Shown: positions 16,167-24,251 of the stretch, piece after piece
Layout of the letters: each line of letters starts with the position of its first letter
How positions within the stretch are numbered: position 1 is the first letter of the stretch
Source of the DNA: a virus
IMG/VR virus record: IMGVR_UViG_3300021364_000009
Location: 32,572 to 96,571 of that record
Strand: one strand, 5' to 3'
DNA: 64,000 nt
Notes under the pieces: generated by a model
Told to the model about the DNA's origin: nothing
Databases searched by the model: none
What the model saw: only the letters and a program-made list of their open reading frames with translations
Position numbers and translations under genes: made by a program

Positions 16167-16289
16167 TTGAGTAGATATTATATCTTCCTGAAAGCTTCTG
16201 AGTCTTCAGACTTTACCTCCTTTTACTTGTTGGGCGTTTTGGTCTTAGTCATGGTGGCTCTAATTCTTTTAAATTTAAGAACAAAGTAA
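16167..16289 (+). CDS. Short single-pass membrane peptide (TTG start)
   Basis: This 40-residue gene starts with TTG and has GGAG eight bases upstream, placed at the end of the preceding HETIH gene. The peptide has a polar N-terminus (SRYYIFLKASESSDF) and one hydrophobic segment (YLLGVLVLVMVALILLN), and ends RTK, consistent with a positive cytoplasmic end. It fills the gap between the HETIH gene and the Nudix gene and may act with the HETIH membrane protein. It is too short for family recognition; the ribosome-binding site and clean transmembrane segment are the evidence. Confidence 0.45.
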   Translation: MSRYYIFLKASESSDFTSFYLLGVLVLVMVALILLNLRTK

Positions 16290-16309
16290 GTATTCTTCTT
16301 ACCCCTTTA

Positions 16310-16660
16310 CTAAGCTAAGAAATATTTTAGAGAGCGGTAGTCCTTTGGGTGTATTTCTAAGTCAAAAACTTCAGAAATACTAACCCAAGCCCAATCTATA
16401 CTCTCTTCATTTATTTCAGGCGTAAACGGCTCTTCTAAAATCCCATAGAAGAGTGTGTATGTTTTAGTGTTGTGGTGGTCTACTATTTTCAGAGTTTCGG
16501 GCACGTTGACTATTTCTTCGTTCATCTCTCTTATGGCAGTTTGGAATCTGCTCTCTCCCTTTTCTGTAGAACCTCCAGCACAGTTCCACATATGGTCTTT
16601 AGATCGCTTTAGAAGAAGAACTCTATTTTTACATGTGATCATGACACCAGCACCCATCAT
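16310..16660 (-). CDS. Nudix hydrolase
   Basis: The 116-residue protein carries a complete Nudix box, GGSTEKGESRFQTAIREMNE plus E-I-V (G-x5-E-x7-REMNEE, residues 29-51), whose glutamates bind the catalytic metal. The class hydrolyses nucleoside diphosphates linked to other groups (damaged dNTPs, ADP-ribose, NAD, RNA caps); specificity cannot be read here. WNCAGGS before the box and WAWVSISEVFDLEIHP after it are usual for single-domain Nudix enzymes. AAAGGAG lies 6 bases before the first of two adjacent ATG codons. It stands alone on the minus strand between two plus-strand units. Confidence 0.9.
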   Translation of the reverse strand: MMGAGVMITCKNRVLLLKRSKDHMWNCAGGSTEKGESRFQTAIREMNEEIVNVPETLKIVDHHNTKTYTLFYGILEEPFTPEINEESIDWAWVSISEVFDLEIHPKDYRSLKYFLA

Positions 16661-16761
16661 CTTATACTCCTTTTATAGTTTATTGGGATAGAAACCCACA
16701 CAGATCAAAGGCATAAAAAATGTACGACAAAAAAGCAGATAACTTTTCGGGGAGAAATAAA

Positions 16762-17610
16762 ATGTTAGAGAATACATCTACTGAACTACTTAGAGATTTA
16801 GAAATAAGGGTCGCATCTTTAGAGAGAGAAGCCTTGTTTGGGTTCAACCTTAAAGATATGGGAGTTGGTATTGTCAAAGAAAAAATTACTGAGTTCCTAA
16901 GTAAGATTCCTTACTTCAGAGAAATCGAGAGATTCTTTAAGCAGATTTTCAAAGGCATCCGTGATTTTGGAGACGCTAAGAAGAGAGCTAAAGAGGTTTT
17001 AGATTTTGGCAAAAGAAATAAAGAAGCTAAGAAATATCTCGACTTGGTATATAAAGAAGAGTCTTCTCTAAAAGGTCGGCTAAAACTTATTCTTTCTCAT
17101 ATAAAAGACTCGGAAGCACGTTCTAGTTTTATGCGTTCTGCAGCAGATACACTAGGACAAATGTTTGGCTATATGCTCTTAGCTTGGGCAATCCTAGAGA
17201 TTCTTAGCAGTATTTGCGTCAAGTTGGGGATTGTGAATTATGTTCTAGGTTTCTTAGGTGCAGGTGCGATTATTTTTGTAGTCGCATTTATACTTCTTTT
17301 CATGGTCGATTGGAGAGGGGCTGAAAAAGAGATTTCAGAAATTGACGCTGAAAGAAAAAAGAGAGAAATCCCAGAGGGCTATGAAGACCTTTTTGATGAA
17401 TACGGTGATCTACTCCCCGGAATGACCTCCGAACTCCACAGAAGACAAGACGAAGATAGAATCAAAAGAGAGAGAAATAACCCTTTCTTTAGATCGGCAA
17501 CGAGTCAAACAGCTAATCTTAAAAAGAGGGCTAGTTTTATACTCGATTATTGTCTTTCCGAGGAGCAAAAGAGAGCGAACCGTGTAGCCTCAAGATACCT
17601 TCTATCTTAA
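16762..17610 (+). CDS. Membrane protein with flanking coiled coils
   Basis: The 282-residue protein has long charged helices (residues 1-125) followed by two transmembrane segments (about 134-155, MFGYMLLAWAILEILSSICV, and 162-183, LGFLGAGAIIFVVAFILLFM), then a charged C-terminal domain. It ends RVASRYLLS. ATG 16762 was chosen because GGGGAG lies 8 bases upstream; an in-frame ATG at 16720 (AAAGG upstream) is a possible alternative start. No family was recognised. It could be an internal head or tail protein entering the membrane during infection, or a membrane protein of the infected cell. It is the first gene of a three-gene plus-strand unit. Confidence 0.55.
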   Translation: MLENTSTELLRDLEIRVASLEREALFGFNLKDMGVGIVKEKITEFLSKIPYFREIERFFKQIFKGIRDFGDAKKRAKEVLDFGKRNKEAKKYLDLVYKEESSLKGRLKLILSHIKDSEARSSFMRSAADTLGQMFGYMLLAWAILEILSSICVKLGIVNYVLGFLGAGAIIFVVAFILLFMVDWRGAEKEISEIDAERKKREIPEGYEDLFDEYGDLLPGMTSELHRRQDEDRIKRERNNPFFRSATSQTANLKKRASFILDYCLSEEQKRANRVASRYLLS

Positions 17611-17656
17611 TTTTAACGCATCTATCGGTCTTTAATCTACTAGGAGAGATATTATT

Positions 17657-18889
17657 ATGGCTACTATTTCTAAACTAATACTCACGCACACAGGTCTTGG
17701 TCCACTTGACCCAAGAACTCAGACTAACCTTCAAGCAACAGATGGCTTTTCGGTCTATTTCACAGACGTTGTGGGCGATCTTGATAACTCTCAGAACACT
17801 CGCTCTCAAGCACAACCCACACAGCTTACTTATAGAGTAGGTGGGGATAATACAGTCACTCTTGAGATGACTGATCTTGTAGAGAAATCTTACAACACAG
17901 GAGCTATTTCTAAGCTCATCGCAAGTGGACACCTAACGGCTACTCTTGAGGGTGCTGTAAACTCGGTTGATGGTGAGTCTTTATTTGCCGTTGACCCTAG
18001 TGGTCGAGGACTAGATGACGCTGACCCTAACGATCAAGGAATAAGAATTAAGGGTAAAGAGGGTAATGGCTATGTTGATCTGTTCTATGACAACGGAAAT
18101 AACGCATTAAGAGTTATCAGCCACCCTCCGACCAATCTTGTAAATGACGCTGATGACGCTGATATGTACTTTATGACATCAGCAGGGTATGAAGTTGGAA
18201 ATGACAGAACAGGAGGTGGTGAGTTCATTGTCAATACTGGTAAGGGATTTGACTCCAATGTCGTAGATGAAGATGGGCTTAGTGGTGGAAACATTACTTT
18301 CTACACAGGTGATGGTGGTTTGTTTGGTGGAGGTGGGGGTGACTTCACAGTAGAGTTGGGTAGGGGGCACAAATCTAGTGGGGGTCGAATAGAGCTTAGG
18401 GCAGGGGACTCGGCTCTCGACTCAGATGGAGGCAACATCTTCTTAAATGCAGGTCGAGGTGATGGTAATGGCAACAGAGGTGGGGACATAGAGCTTGTCG
18501 TTGGGACAGGTGCTAATGGTGCAACAGCAGGTGATCTTATCATTGATCACTTAGGGAATGGTGTTCTTCACATGGACGGTGGTGTTGTTAAGAGTACAGG
18601 CTCTGACTTTGCCCCTAACTTCTATCAAGGCAAAGAAATCTTTAATGCCCCTGGAGGACAGACTACAAGTATCACAGTAACAGTTCCCGTTGCAGGTCTT
18701 GTTAATGGTGGTAGCTCAATCGTTGTAAGTCTTATGTTCGTAGGTGGTGTTGGTGGTCAGTTTACTGTTGCACAGACACCTTGGGTTTCAGAGATTGACG
18801 GTGCAAACAATCAATTCACAGTCTCACTCGACATCACAAATAATGGAAATGCTACCGACATTGCTATTGCATACAGTATCAAGGGATAA
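17657..18889 (+). CDS. Glycine-rich virion-like protein (fibre or decoration)
   Basis: The 410-residue protein has three parts. Residues 1-125 look like a globular attachment domain (residues 78-97 contain SYNTGAISKLIASGHLTATL). Residues about 175-290 are glycine-rich with short periodic strands (GGNITFYTGDGG, GGRIELRAGDS, GGNIFLNAGRG, GGDIELVVGTG), as in a beta-helix or trimeric fibre shaft. The C-terminus is beta-rich (SITVTVPVAGLVNGGSSIVV), like a fibre tip or carbohydrate-binding sandwich. It is likely a surface-exposed virion protein. AGGAGA lies about 10 bases before the ATG. The SNase gene follows after six bases. Confidence 0.6.
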   Translation: MATISKLILTHTGLGPLDPRTQTNLQATDGFSVYFTDVVGDLDNSQNTRSQAQPTQLTYRVGGDNTVTLEMTDLVEKSYNTGAISKLIASGHLTATLEGAVNSVDGESLFAVDPSGRGLDDADPNDQGIRIKGKEGNGYVDLFYDNGNNALRVISHPPTNLVNDADDADMYFMTSAGYEVGNDRTGGGEFIVNTGKGFDSNVVDEDGLSGGNITFYTGDGGLFGGGGGDFTVELGRGHKSSGGRIELRAGDSALDSDGGNIFLNAGRGDGNGNRGGDIELVVGTGANGATAGDLIIDHLGNGVLHMDGGVVKSTGSDFAPNFYQGKEIFNAPGGQTTSITVTVPVAGLVNGGSSIVVSLMFVGGVGGQFTVAQTPWVSEIDGANNQFTVSLDITNNGNATDIAIAYSIKG

Positions 18890-18895
18890 TGAAAC

Positions 18896-19267
18896 ATGAG
18901 TCTTAATTTATACCATTACAAAGCAGAGGTCATTTCTGTATATGACGGAGACACCATTACAGTTATGATCGACCAAGGCATGAAGCACTTTGCTCGTGTC
19001 AAGGTTCGCATGATTGGTATCAACACACCAGAGCTACGAACCAAAGACTTAGAAGAAAAAGCTAGGGGTTATGAAGCTAAGAATTACCTCAAATCTCGTA
19101 TCGAGGGTAAGACCGTTGTCATCAACACAGTTAAGAAGGGCAAGTTTGGTCGCTGGTTAGGTGTCATCTGGCTCTATGAGGAGGGCATGGAAGAACTAGG
19201 TGAGTCTCTCAATGATGAGATGATCCGAATGGGTCATGCAGTAGCTTACGATGGTGGTAAGAGATAA
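18896..19267 (+). CDS. Staphylococcal nuclease-like (SNase/thermonuclease) protein
   Basis: The 123-residue single-domain protein has the SNase signature: EVISVYDGDTITV (Asp17/Asp19 metal ligands), VRMIGINTPELR (Arg38, Thr44, Glu46) and KFGRWLGVIW (Arg86). Asn43 replaces one of the usual aspartates (ID[AT]PE in many homologues), which may reduce calcium binding. SNase enzymes cut DNA and RNA with calcium. Without a signal peptide it should be intracellular or packaged, for example degrading host DNA. It ends at a bidirectional terminator hairpin shared with the convergent gene. Confidence 0.85.
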   Translation: MSLNLYHYKAEVISVYDGDTITVMIDQGMKHFARVKVRMIGINTPELRTKDLEEKARGYEAKNYLKSRIEGKTVVINTVKKGKFGRWLGVIWLYEEGMEELGESLNDEMIRMGHAVAYDGGKR

Positions 19268-19288
19268 ACCTCTTACATAGAGAGGTTT
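19266..19288. terminator. Bidirectional terminator-like hairpin
   Basis: AAACCTCT (19266-19273) and AGAGGTTT (19281-19288) form a perfect 8-bp stem with a 7-base loop between two convergent genes, with short T-runs on the plus side. It overlaps both stop codons. It probably ends transcription from both sides. Confidence 0.6.
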
Positions 19289-20133
19289 TCTCTCAAAGCC
19301 TTTTTCATCTGTGCCTTGTGCTTACGGAGGTCTTTGAGAGGGATACCGAACAAATCTGCCCACTCGGAGTCTGAGTGTTTCTTAATGTTACACACCTTGT
19401 CTTGAATGAAGGCGTCTAACAGCTCTGACCAAATGGCGTATTTCTCGTCATCCCCCAAACAGGACTTCTTTACAATGTCCTCCATAGACTCAATGAGAGT
19501 CTTTAAATTTAACTCTTCTTCTGCTGTGGTCTGACAAGGATCATACAGCTCCTTCTCGAACACTCCTTCTTCTACTTCAACAGAAGCATAAGAATGTGGT
19601 GTGGGGGTTTGGTAGCTGTCTTCTCCTTTTTTAATGTCTCGTAGGGTCTTATTTCTCTTGTCAGTCCTACAGTCTGCGAGCTTTCCTAGTTTCTGACGCT
19701 GTTGAGTCATCCATTGGCTGAACATGGTGTGCTTGACGTAGTTGAACCTTCGCTCTTCACAGTACCCTCCTAGCTTATTCTTATAGGCGAGTTCTGTTAG
19801 GAAGCTGTGAGCGAGATCGAGAGCTTCTTCTTTGATCTGATATTTTGGCTTGTAGTCTAAACCGCTCACATATTTTTTACGGATGGCTTGACGTTGGAGT
19901 TTCTTTGCCCATGCGTAAAAAATGCGACAGTCGTCTTTGAACAAGAAGAGTCGTGTTTCATCCGATGATGGGGGGTGCTGTTCCTCTAATTCTTTGAAGA
20001 GCAGATCAAAGTCTTCTTCAGAAATAGAATCTGGATAGATACAATCCAAGTTGTCGAGTAGTTGGTCTAGTCCTTCAGTGCTTGAGGTGGGTTGAGATGG
20101 TGTGAGTATGTCACAAATCACATTGTCTTTCAT
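19273..20133 (-). CDS. Putative divergent sigma-like or HTH regulatory protein
   Basis: The 286-residue protein starts at ATG 20133 (CAGGAGT 6 bases upstream). The central helices (residues 65-125: RIFYAWAKKLQRQAIRKK, ALDLAHSFLTELA, FNYVKHTMFSQWM) and the C-terminal helix-turn-helix-like HSDSEWADLFGIPLKDLRKH (about 255-275) together resemble the region 2 plus region 4 layout of very divergent sigma-70 or T4 gp55-like factors. That resemblance is by eye and weak. It is transcribed away from the late virion block across a 198-base region, which fits a regulator of late genes. It could also be an unrelated DNA-binding protein. Confidence 0.4.
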   Translation of the reverse strand: MKDNVICDILTPSQPTSSTEGLDQLLDNLDCIYPDSISEEDFDLLFKELEEQHPPSSDETRLFLFKDDCRIFYAWAKKLQRQAIRKKYVSGLDYKPKYQIKEEALDLAHSFLTELAYKNKLGGYCEERRFNYVKHTMFSQWMTQQRQKLGKLADCRTDKRNKTLRDIKKGEDSYQTPTPHSYASVEVEEGVFEKELYDPCQTTAEEELNLKTLIESMEDIVKKSCLGDDEKYAIWSELLDAFIQDKVCNIKKHSDSEWADLFGIPLKDLRKHKAQMKKALRENLSM

Positions 20134-20155
20134 GAAGACTCCTGTTGTTGTTACG

Positions 20156-20167
20156 CCCGAAATCGGG
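20156..20167. promoter_or_regulatory. Short GC-rich dyad in the divergent region
   Basis: CCCGA and TCGGG flank two bases, 22 bases upstream of the possible sigma-like start codon. It is GC-rich in an AT-rich gap and could be an operator, though a dyad this short may arise by chance. Confidence 0.25.
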
Positions 20168-20265
20168 GTTTGAAGTTGAGAAGCTCTGTGTGACAGTATC
20201 GGTCTTCGAGAGCTGTGGTTACTTTTCTCACAAACACCCACCCTGTGCAAGTACTTTTTTTATTT

Positions 20266-20281
20266 TTTTATCTTTTATGCT
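20266..20281 (+). promoter_or_regulatory. Candidate late promoter element for the virion block
   Basis: TTTTATCTTTTATGCT lies 50 bases before the first late gene at 20332. It matches TTTAATCTTTTATACT upstream of 33343 at 14 of 16 positions. The 198-base gap holding it has no other gene; a further TATTCT lies at 20288. The promoter role is inferred. Confidence 0.4.
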
Positions 20282-20331
20282 GTGGGTATTCTAGTGAGGC
20301 AGACACTAACGAACATATTGGAGAAAAAAAC

Positions 20332-23300
20332 ATGAACACTGAGGCTATTTTACAACTTTGCGTGGATAGAGCTACGAATCTCTATCTCTTGCACATCATG
20401 GGCATCCGTCTTGAGGCTATTCAAGGAGCAAATAGACAGAGAATTGTGGAAACAGAAAGCTCTAAGCTCTTTGCCAAGCTTTGTGCAAGCATACACCACC
20501 AAGGTGAAGAAGGTTTTGTGTTAATGGACGATCTTTTCAGATTGTGTGTTTGTCCTACTTTCAACACTTATGAAGATGTCAAAGAATACAACGCACTAGC
20601 GTCTGACAAAGAAAAGAAAGAGCTTATTTCTTCACGAAATATTTTAGTGCGTAGAAATAAGCAGGTTAAGTTCCTAGAGCAGTTGCACCGTACTGTTCGA
20701 GGTTACTTTAATTCTTACTTCAATAAGGCGATTGGGACTTTAATAAAGCAAGACATCACTCAAATCCAAGGTGTCCCCTCAGACGAGTATTTCGTAGGTA
20801 AGATTTTAGAGTTGGTTTCTGTCGGCAAGAGAGATGAGATTTTAGAGATTAGTTATGCACAAGAGTTTCTCCGAGAGCTTCCTGAGCTTCAGGGTGCATT
20901 AAAAGCAGACCTTCTTAAGAAATTACGTTTTAAAGGTAGGTCTACGCTCTACGCAAAAACATATGTCTTCTACAACAATAGAAGAATGAGAGGGACTCAA
21001 TTCCAAGGCATCAAAGGTCTTAGAATGAGAATCCTCAAAGATGCCAAATACTTTAATAATCAGATTAAGATGTATGCACAGGCAGAGCTTTCTAAGTATG
21101 TAGATCGTAGCTTCATCGGTGAGAACATGGAGCGAGAGATCACGGATGCTAACGAAGACCAACAGCTTTATAAGAGCGTGTTGAAGAAAACAGACGGCAT
21201 TTTTGACTTGATTGAAGGCAGAGAAGAGTCTGTAGAGAGATACAAAGAGGTCAAGAGAAATAAAGCTGATCTTGCGAGGACAGACATCACTAGAGAGACT
21301 ACGCTTGAAGAGCGTAAAGAAATACTAGACGCTCGCTCAGACTTTATAGAAGCCGTTGTTTCTGCGGTAAAGCATAAAGACGTTGCGAAAACTGACTTGC
21401 AGTTTATTTCAAGACAGCTTTTGAGAGATACTGCTTCTTCTTTGGGTGGGATCACAGATAATGATCGAAGAGCATTTCAAGAGTATGTAGGTTTCCTCCA
21501 AGACAAAGACACCATGATGGACGTTGTTGGAGACGCAGATGAACTAGAAGAACTACAGGGCATCTTGGAGAACATCTTAGTTCAAAATCCAGACTCTACT
21601 CAGATTATTTCTGACTTCATCGGTGCTATTTCTAAAGTCAATAAAGCTACAAAGAAAGCGATGGCTGAGGTTGGGGAGCATCTTGAGATCATTAATAAGG
21701 TGATCGAGCAATCTTCGGATCAGTTTAGTCCTTCAGAGTTTGATAGCGTTAGAGAACTCTTGTATCAGAGAAGACTGAACAAAGGTGATCTTTCTACTCC
21801 AGAAATACTCGATTTGTCTGATTCTGATCGTAGGGCTTATCTTTCAGGTTTAGCGACAGGCTATGCCAACGATTTCGTTAAGAATGAGGAAGATGTAGAG
21901 CGGTTTGTTATGGGTCGTCTCGGTAACGTAGAGAAGTTAGACGAGTGGAGGAGGCTCTATAAGTCTTCAGACCCTTCGGAGAAAGCGAAAGCAGAAGAAA
22001 TGCTTTCAGATTTTAGGGGGAGACTAGAGGCTGATCTTCGACCTCAAAGAAGAAGAGGGAGACAGAACAAGTCACGCCAAGATGTTCGTCTCAGTGCCTC
22101 ACAGACTCTTCTTGCACCTACAAACTCTTGGGTTTCTTCAAGAGAGAAGGACAAGAGCAGTAAATTCCCATACGCTGAAGCGACTGTTCCTCCACTCGAT
22201 GTACTCAAAGATGCAATTTCAGAGGTTCGTACTGATTTGTCATCAAGAGAAGTTACAAAGTTAGCGAAGGAAGCCCTCAGTGAGAACGAGAGCGTGTTTT
22301 TGATTGGTGGTCTTATTTCTGACTCTGACGGTAAGAAAAAGATTAAGACCGCTCTCGACAGCATGAAGATCATAGATCGTGACTCTTGGTTTAAAAAGAG
22401 AGACGCACTCTTAAAGAAGATCAAGATGGACGCAGTGAAAGAAATGGCGTTGTTGCGTTCTATAGAGGAGTTGTTGAATACAGACGCTGAGAATATCTTA
22501 ACTACAGAAGGCGTGGCAACAGAGCAAGACTTCTCAGACATGAGAGTCCTTACTGTTGAGAGAAATATTGATGCTTACACAGGAAGCGTACCTAAGAGTG
22601 AGCTAGTGAAAGCAAAAGAAGAAGCGTTCCGCCAACGTGCGGTTGCGTATTCAGCTTCGGACTTTGACCGTGATCTTTTTGAGTACGACAATGATCCTAA
22701 GAACAACTACGAGTCTGCCAAGAAAGCTTGGAAAGACGAAGTTGAAGATAAGCTCAAAGACGCACTTAAAATCTTGAAGGCGATGGGCGTTCAAGTTGAC
22801 GGTGACGAGCTTGAGTTGATGGTAGACAACAAAGAAGTTCCACCTCAATCTGAAACTAGCTTAGACGATCAGAAATATGCGGTAGCTCAAAGAAAGCTGT
22901 CTGCAATTTATGTCGCTTTGCAGAACTTAGATATAGACAGCGGAACTGACCGACTCGTACAAGAGTACAAGAGTGCCGCTAGTGCTAGAAGGACATTTGT
23001 AGATGGTCTTAAAGCTAAGTACAAAGAGAGCAGTGCGGCAGAAGAAATAGAGCAAGAGCTTTCAGATAAAGAGATGGAGACTCGAAATGAGCTTTCTCAG
23101 GGAATACAGCAAGCTCTTGAGAATCTACTAGAGAGCCGAGACAAGAACGAGTTTACGGGTGCTCGAAAGCGTAAGATGCAAAGAGCACAGGCAATTCGTA
23201 GTAAAATATATGAAGACCTCAACGCAAAAGTCACCGAAGCGGAGCGTAACCTTGGCTTTAAGAATGTCAACGATGTTCTCAGAAGTGCTAAGGTTATGGA

Positions 23301-24180
23301 CATGTCTCTAGCTTCTTTGAACAGTTTGCTTGATCTTTCAGAGTGTCTGCCTACAGCACCAGACCCTAAAGCGAATAAGATACTGATGAAGATGTATTTT
23401 AAAGCAGTAGATCAGGGTCTAAGCATTTTTGCAGACTTTAGCACAGGCGTCTATCAGTCAAGTGACTTGAAGTTCCCCAATGATTTCTTAAACGCTCAAA
23501 TTGGTCTTGATCTTATCAAGAGCTTCAGAAGAGGTTTACGTTCTAAGTATAGTCCTAGAATGGCAGACCATATGGATTTCTTTGGTATAGATAACAAAGA
23601 CAATACTATGGTTATGCCCGACAATACTTTCGGTGTCGATGCACTCGACAATGTGCTTCGAGTGAATAAGAGTATTGATGGGAGCATTGGTTCTATTCCA
23701 GAGTCTTTCTTTACAGGTGCTTATGCTCCTATTTTGGAGATCGTTCAGTTCTCACAAGATCGAGTCAATGTCGCAATAAAAGGTGACAAAATGACTTACA
23801 CTAATGAGGACGGGGTAAAGCTAACCCACTCTATTTCTCAAATTCAGAACGACATGAAGGCTCTTATGGTAGAGCGACTTGCTTCAGACTTTGGTATTTC
23901 TTCGGCAGACGCCACTACGATTATTGATGGTTTCCAAAACGTGATCGAGAAAGAAGACCAAGGGATCAGAATTGCACGATCTCGTCTTATGCTAGAGTGG
24001 TTTAGATCAGCAGTCATGGACTTGGCTTATCTTTCCTCTGTTTGGGCTTTAGAGTCTATTACAGGCGATCTTGCAGACCCTGATATTTCTGATGAGTGCC
24101 TTGACTTCATGGATAGTCTTGCCACAGATGCAGATAAGCGAAAGACGGCAAAGAAAGTACAAAAAGCTCTCGGGAACTGA
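20332..24180 (+). CDS. Large alpha-helical protein of unknown function at the start of the late block
   Basis: The 1282-residue protein is predicted to be nearly all helical and highly charged, with long Glu/Lys/Arg stretches that suggest coiled coils (around residues 300-345 and 860-960). An Arg-rich patch (LRPQRRRGRQNKSRQ) lies near residue 580. No enzymatic motif was recognised. ATG 20332 was chosen because TTGGAG lies 8 bases upstream; the reading frame extends further back without a better start. It precedes the baseplate genes, so it may be a structural, internal or scaffold-like protein. The C-terminus ends in basic KRKTAKKVQKALGN. Confidence 0.6.
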   Translation: MNTEAILQLCVDRATNLYLLHIMGIRLEAIQGANRQRIVETESSKLFAKLCASIHHQGEEGFVLMDDLFRLCVCPTFNTYEDVKEYNALASDKEKKELISSRNILVRRNKQVKFLEQLHRTVRGYFNSYFNKAIGTLIKQDITQIQGVPSDEYFVGKILELVSVGKRDEILEISYAQEFLRELPELQGALKADLLKKLRFKGRSTLYAKTYVFYNNRRMRGTQFQGIKGLRMRILKDAKYFNNQIKMYAQAELSKYVDRSFIGENMEREITDANEDQQLYKSVLKKTDGIFDLIEGREESVERYKEVKRNKADLARTDITRETTLEERKEILDARSDFIEAVVSAVKHKDVAKTDLQFISRQLLRDTASSLGGITDNDRRAFQEYVGFLQDKDTMMDVVGDADELEELQGILENILVQNPDSTQIISDFIGAISKVNKATKKAMAEVGEHLEIINKVIEQSSDQFSPSEFDSVRELLYQRRLNKGDLSTPEILDLSDSDRRAYLSGLATGYANDFVKNEEDVERFVMGRLGNVEKLDEWRRLYKSSDPSEKAKAEEMLSDFRGRLEADLRPQRRRGRQNKSRQDVRLSASQTLLAPTNSWVSSREKDKSSKFPYAEATVPPLDVLKDAISEVRTDLSSREVTKLAKEALSENESVFLIGGLISDSDGKKKIKTALDSMKIIDRDSWFKKRDALLKKIKMDAVKEMALLRSIEELLNTDAENILTTEGVATEQDFSDMRVLTVERNIDAYTGSVPKSELVKAKEEAFRQRAVAYSASDFDRDLFEYDNDPKNNYESAKKAWKDEVEDKLKDALKILKAMGVQVDGDELELMVDNKEVPPQSETSLDDQKYAVAQRKLSAIYVALQNLDIDSGTDRLVQEYKSAASARRTFVDGLKAKYKESSAAEEIEQELSDKEMETRNELSQGIQQALENLLESRDKNEFTGARKRKMQRAQAIRSKIYEDLNAKVTEAERNLGFKNVNDVLRSAKVMDMSLASLNSLLDLSECLPTAPDPKANKILMKMYFKAVDQGLSIFADFSTGVYQSSDLKFPNDFLNAQIGLDLIKSFRRGLRSKYSPRMADHMDFFGIDNKDNTMVMPDNTFGVDALDNVLRVNKSIDGSIGSIPESFFTGAYAPILEIVQFSQDRVNVAIKGDKMTYTNEDGVKLTHSISQIQNDMKALMVERLASDFGISSADATTIIDGFQNVIEKEDQGIRIARSRLMLEWFRSAVMDLAYLSSVWALESITGDLADPDISDECLDFMDSLATDADKRKTAKKVQKALGN

Positions 24181-24200
24181 GTTTTTAATACTTAGTTTAT

Positions 24201-24245
24201 TCTCCTAGAATGTTGTGAGAGAAGATTTAACAACATTCTAGGAGA
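24201..24245 (+). promoter_or_regulatory. Perfect 16-bp inverted repeat masking the ribosome-binding site of the gp25-like gene
   Basis: TCTCCTAGAATGTTGT (24201-24216) and its exact complement ACAACATTCTAGGAGA (24230-24245) flank a 13-base loop. The second arm contains the only ribosome-binding site (GGAG, 24241-24244), 7 bases before ATG 24252. The RNA hairpin would be strong and would hide the site. Whether it acts as a translational switch, a processing site or a terminator is not known. Confidence 0.7.
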
Positions 24246-24251
24246 GTAAAC

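Noticed and set aside
16762-18889. C-terminal RVASRYL and N-terminal ERVAKKYA (protein at 830) as a shared sorting tag
   Set aside because: Two short, differently placed matches are not enough to propose a tag.
22044-22541. 165-residue minus-strand frame inside the 1282-residue gene
   Set aside because: It is a low-complexity Ser/Leu-rich antisense translation of a charged helical gene, with no start signal.
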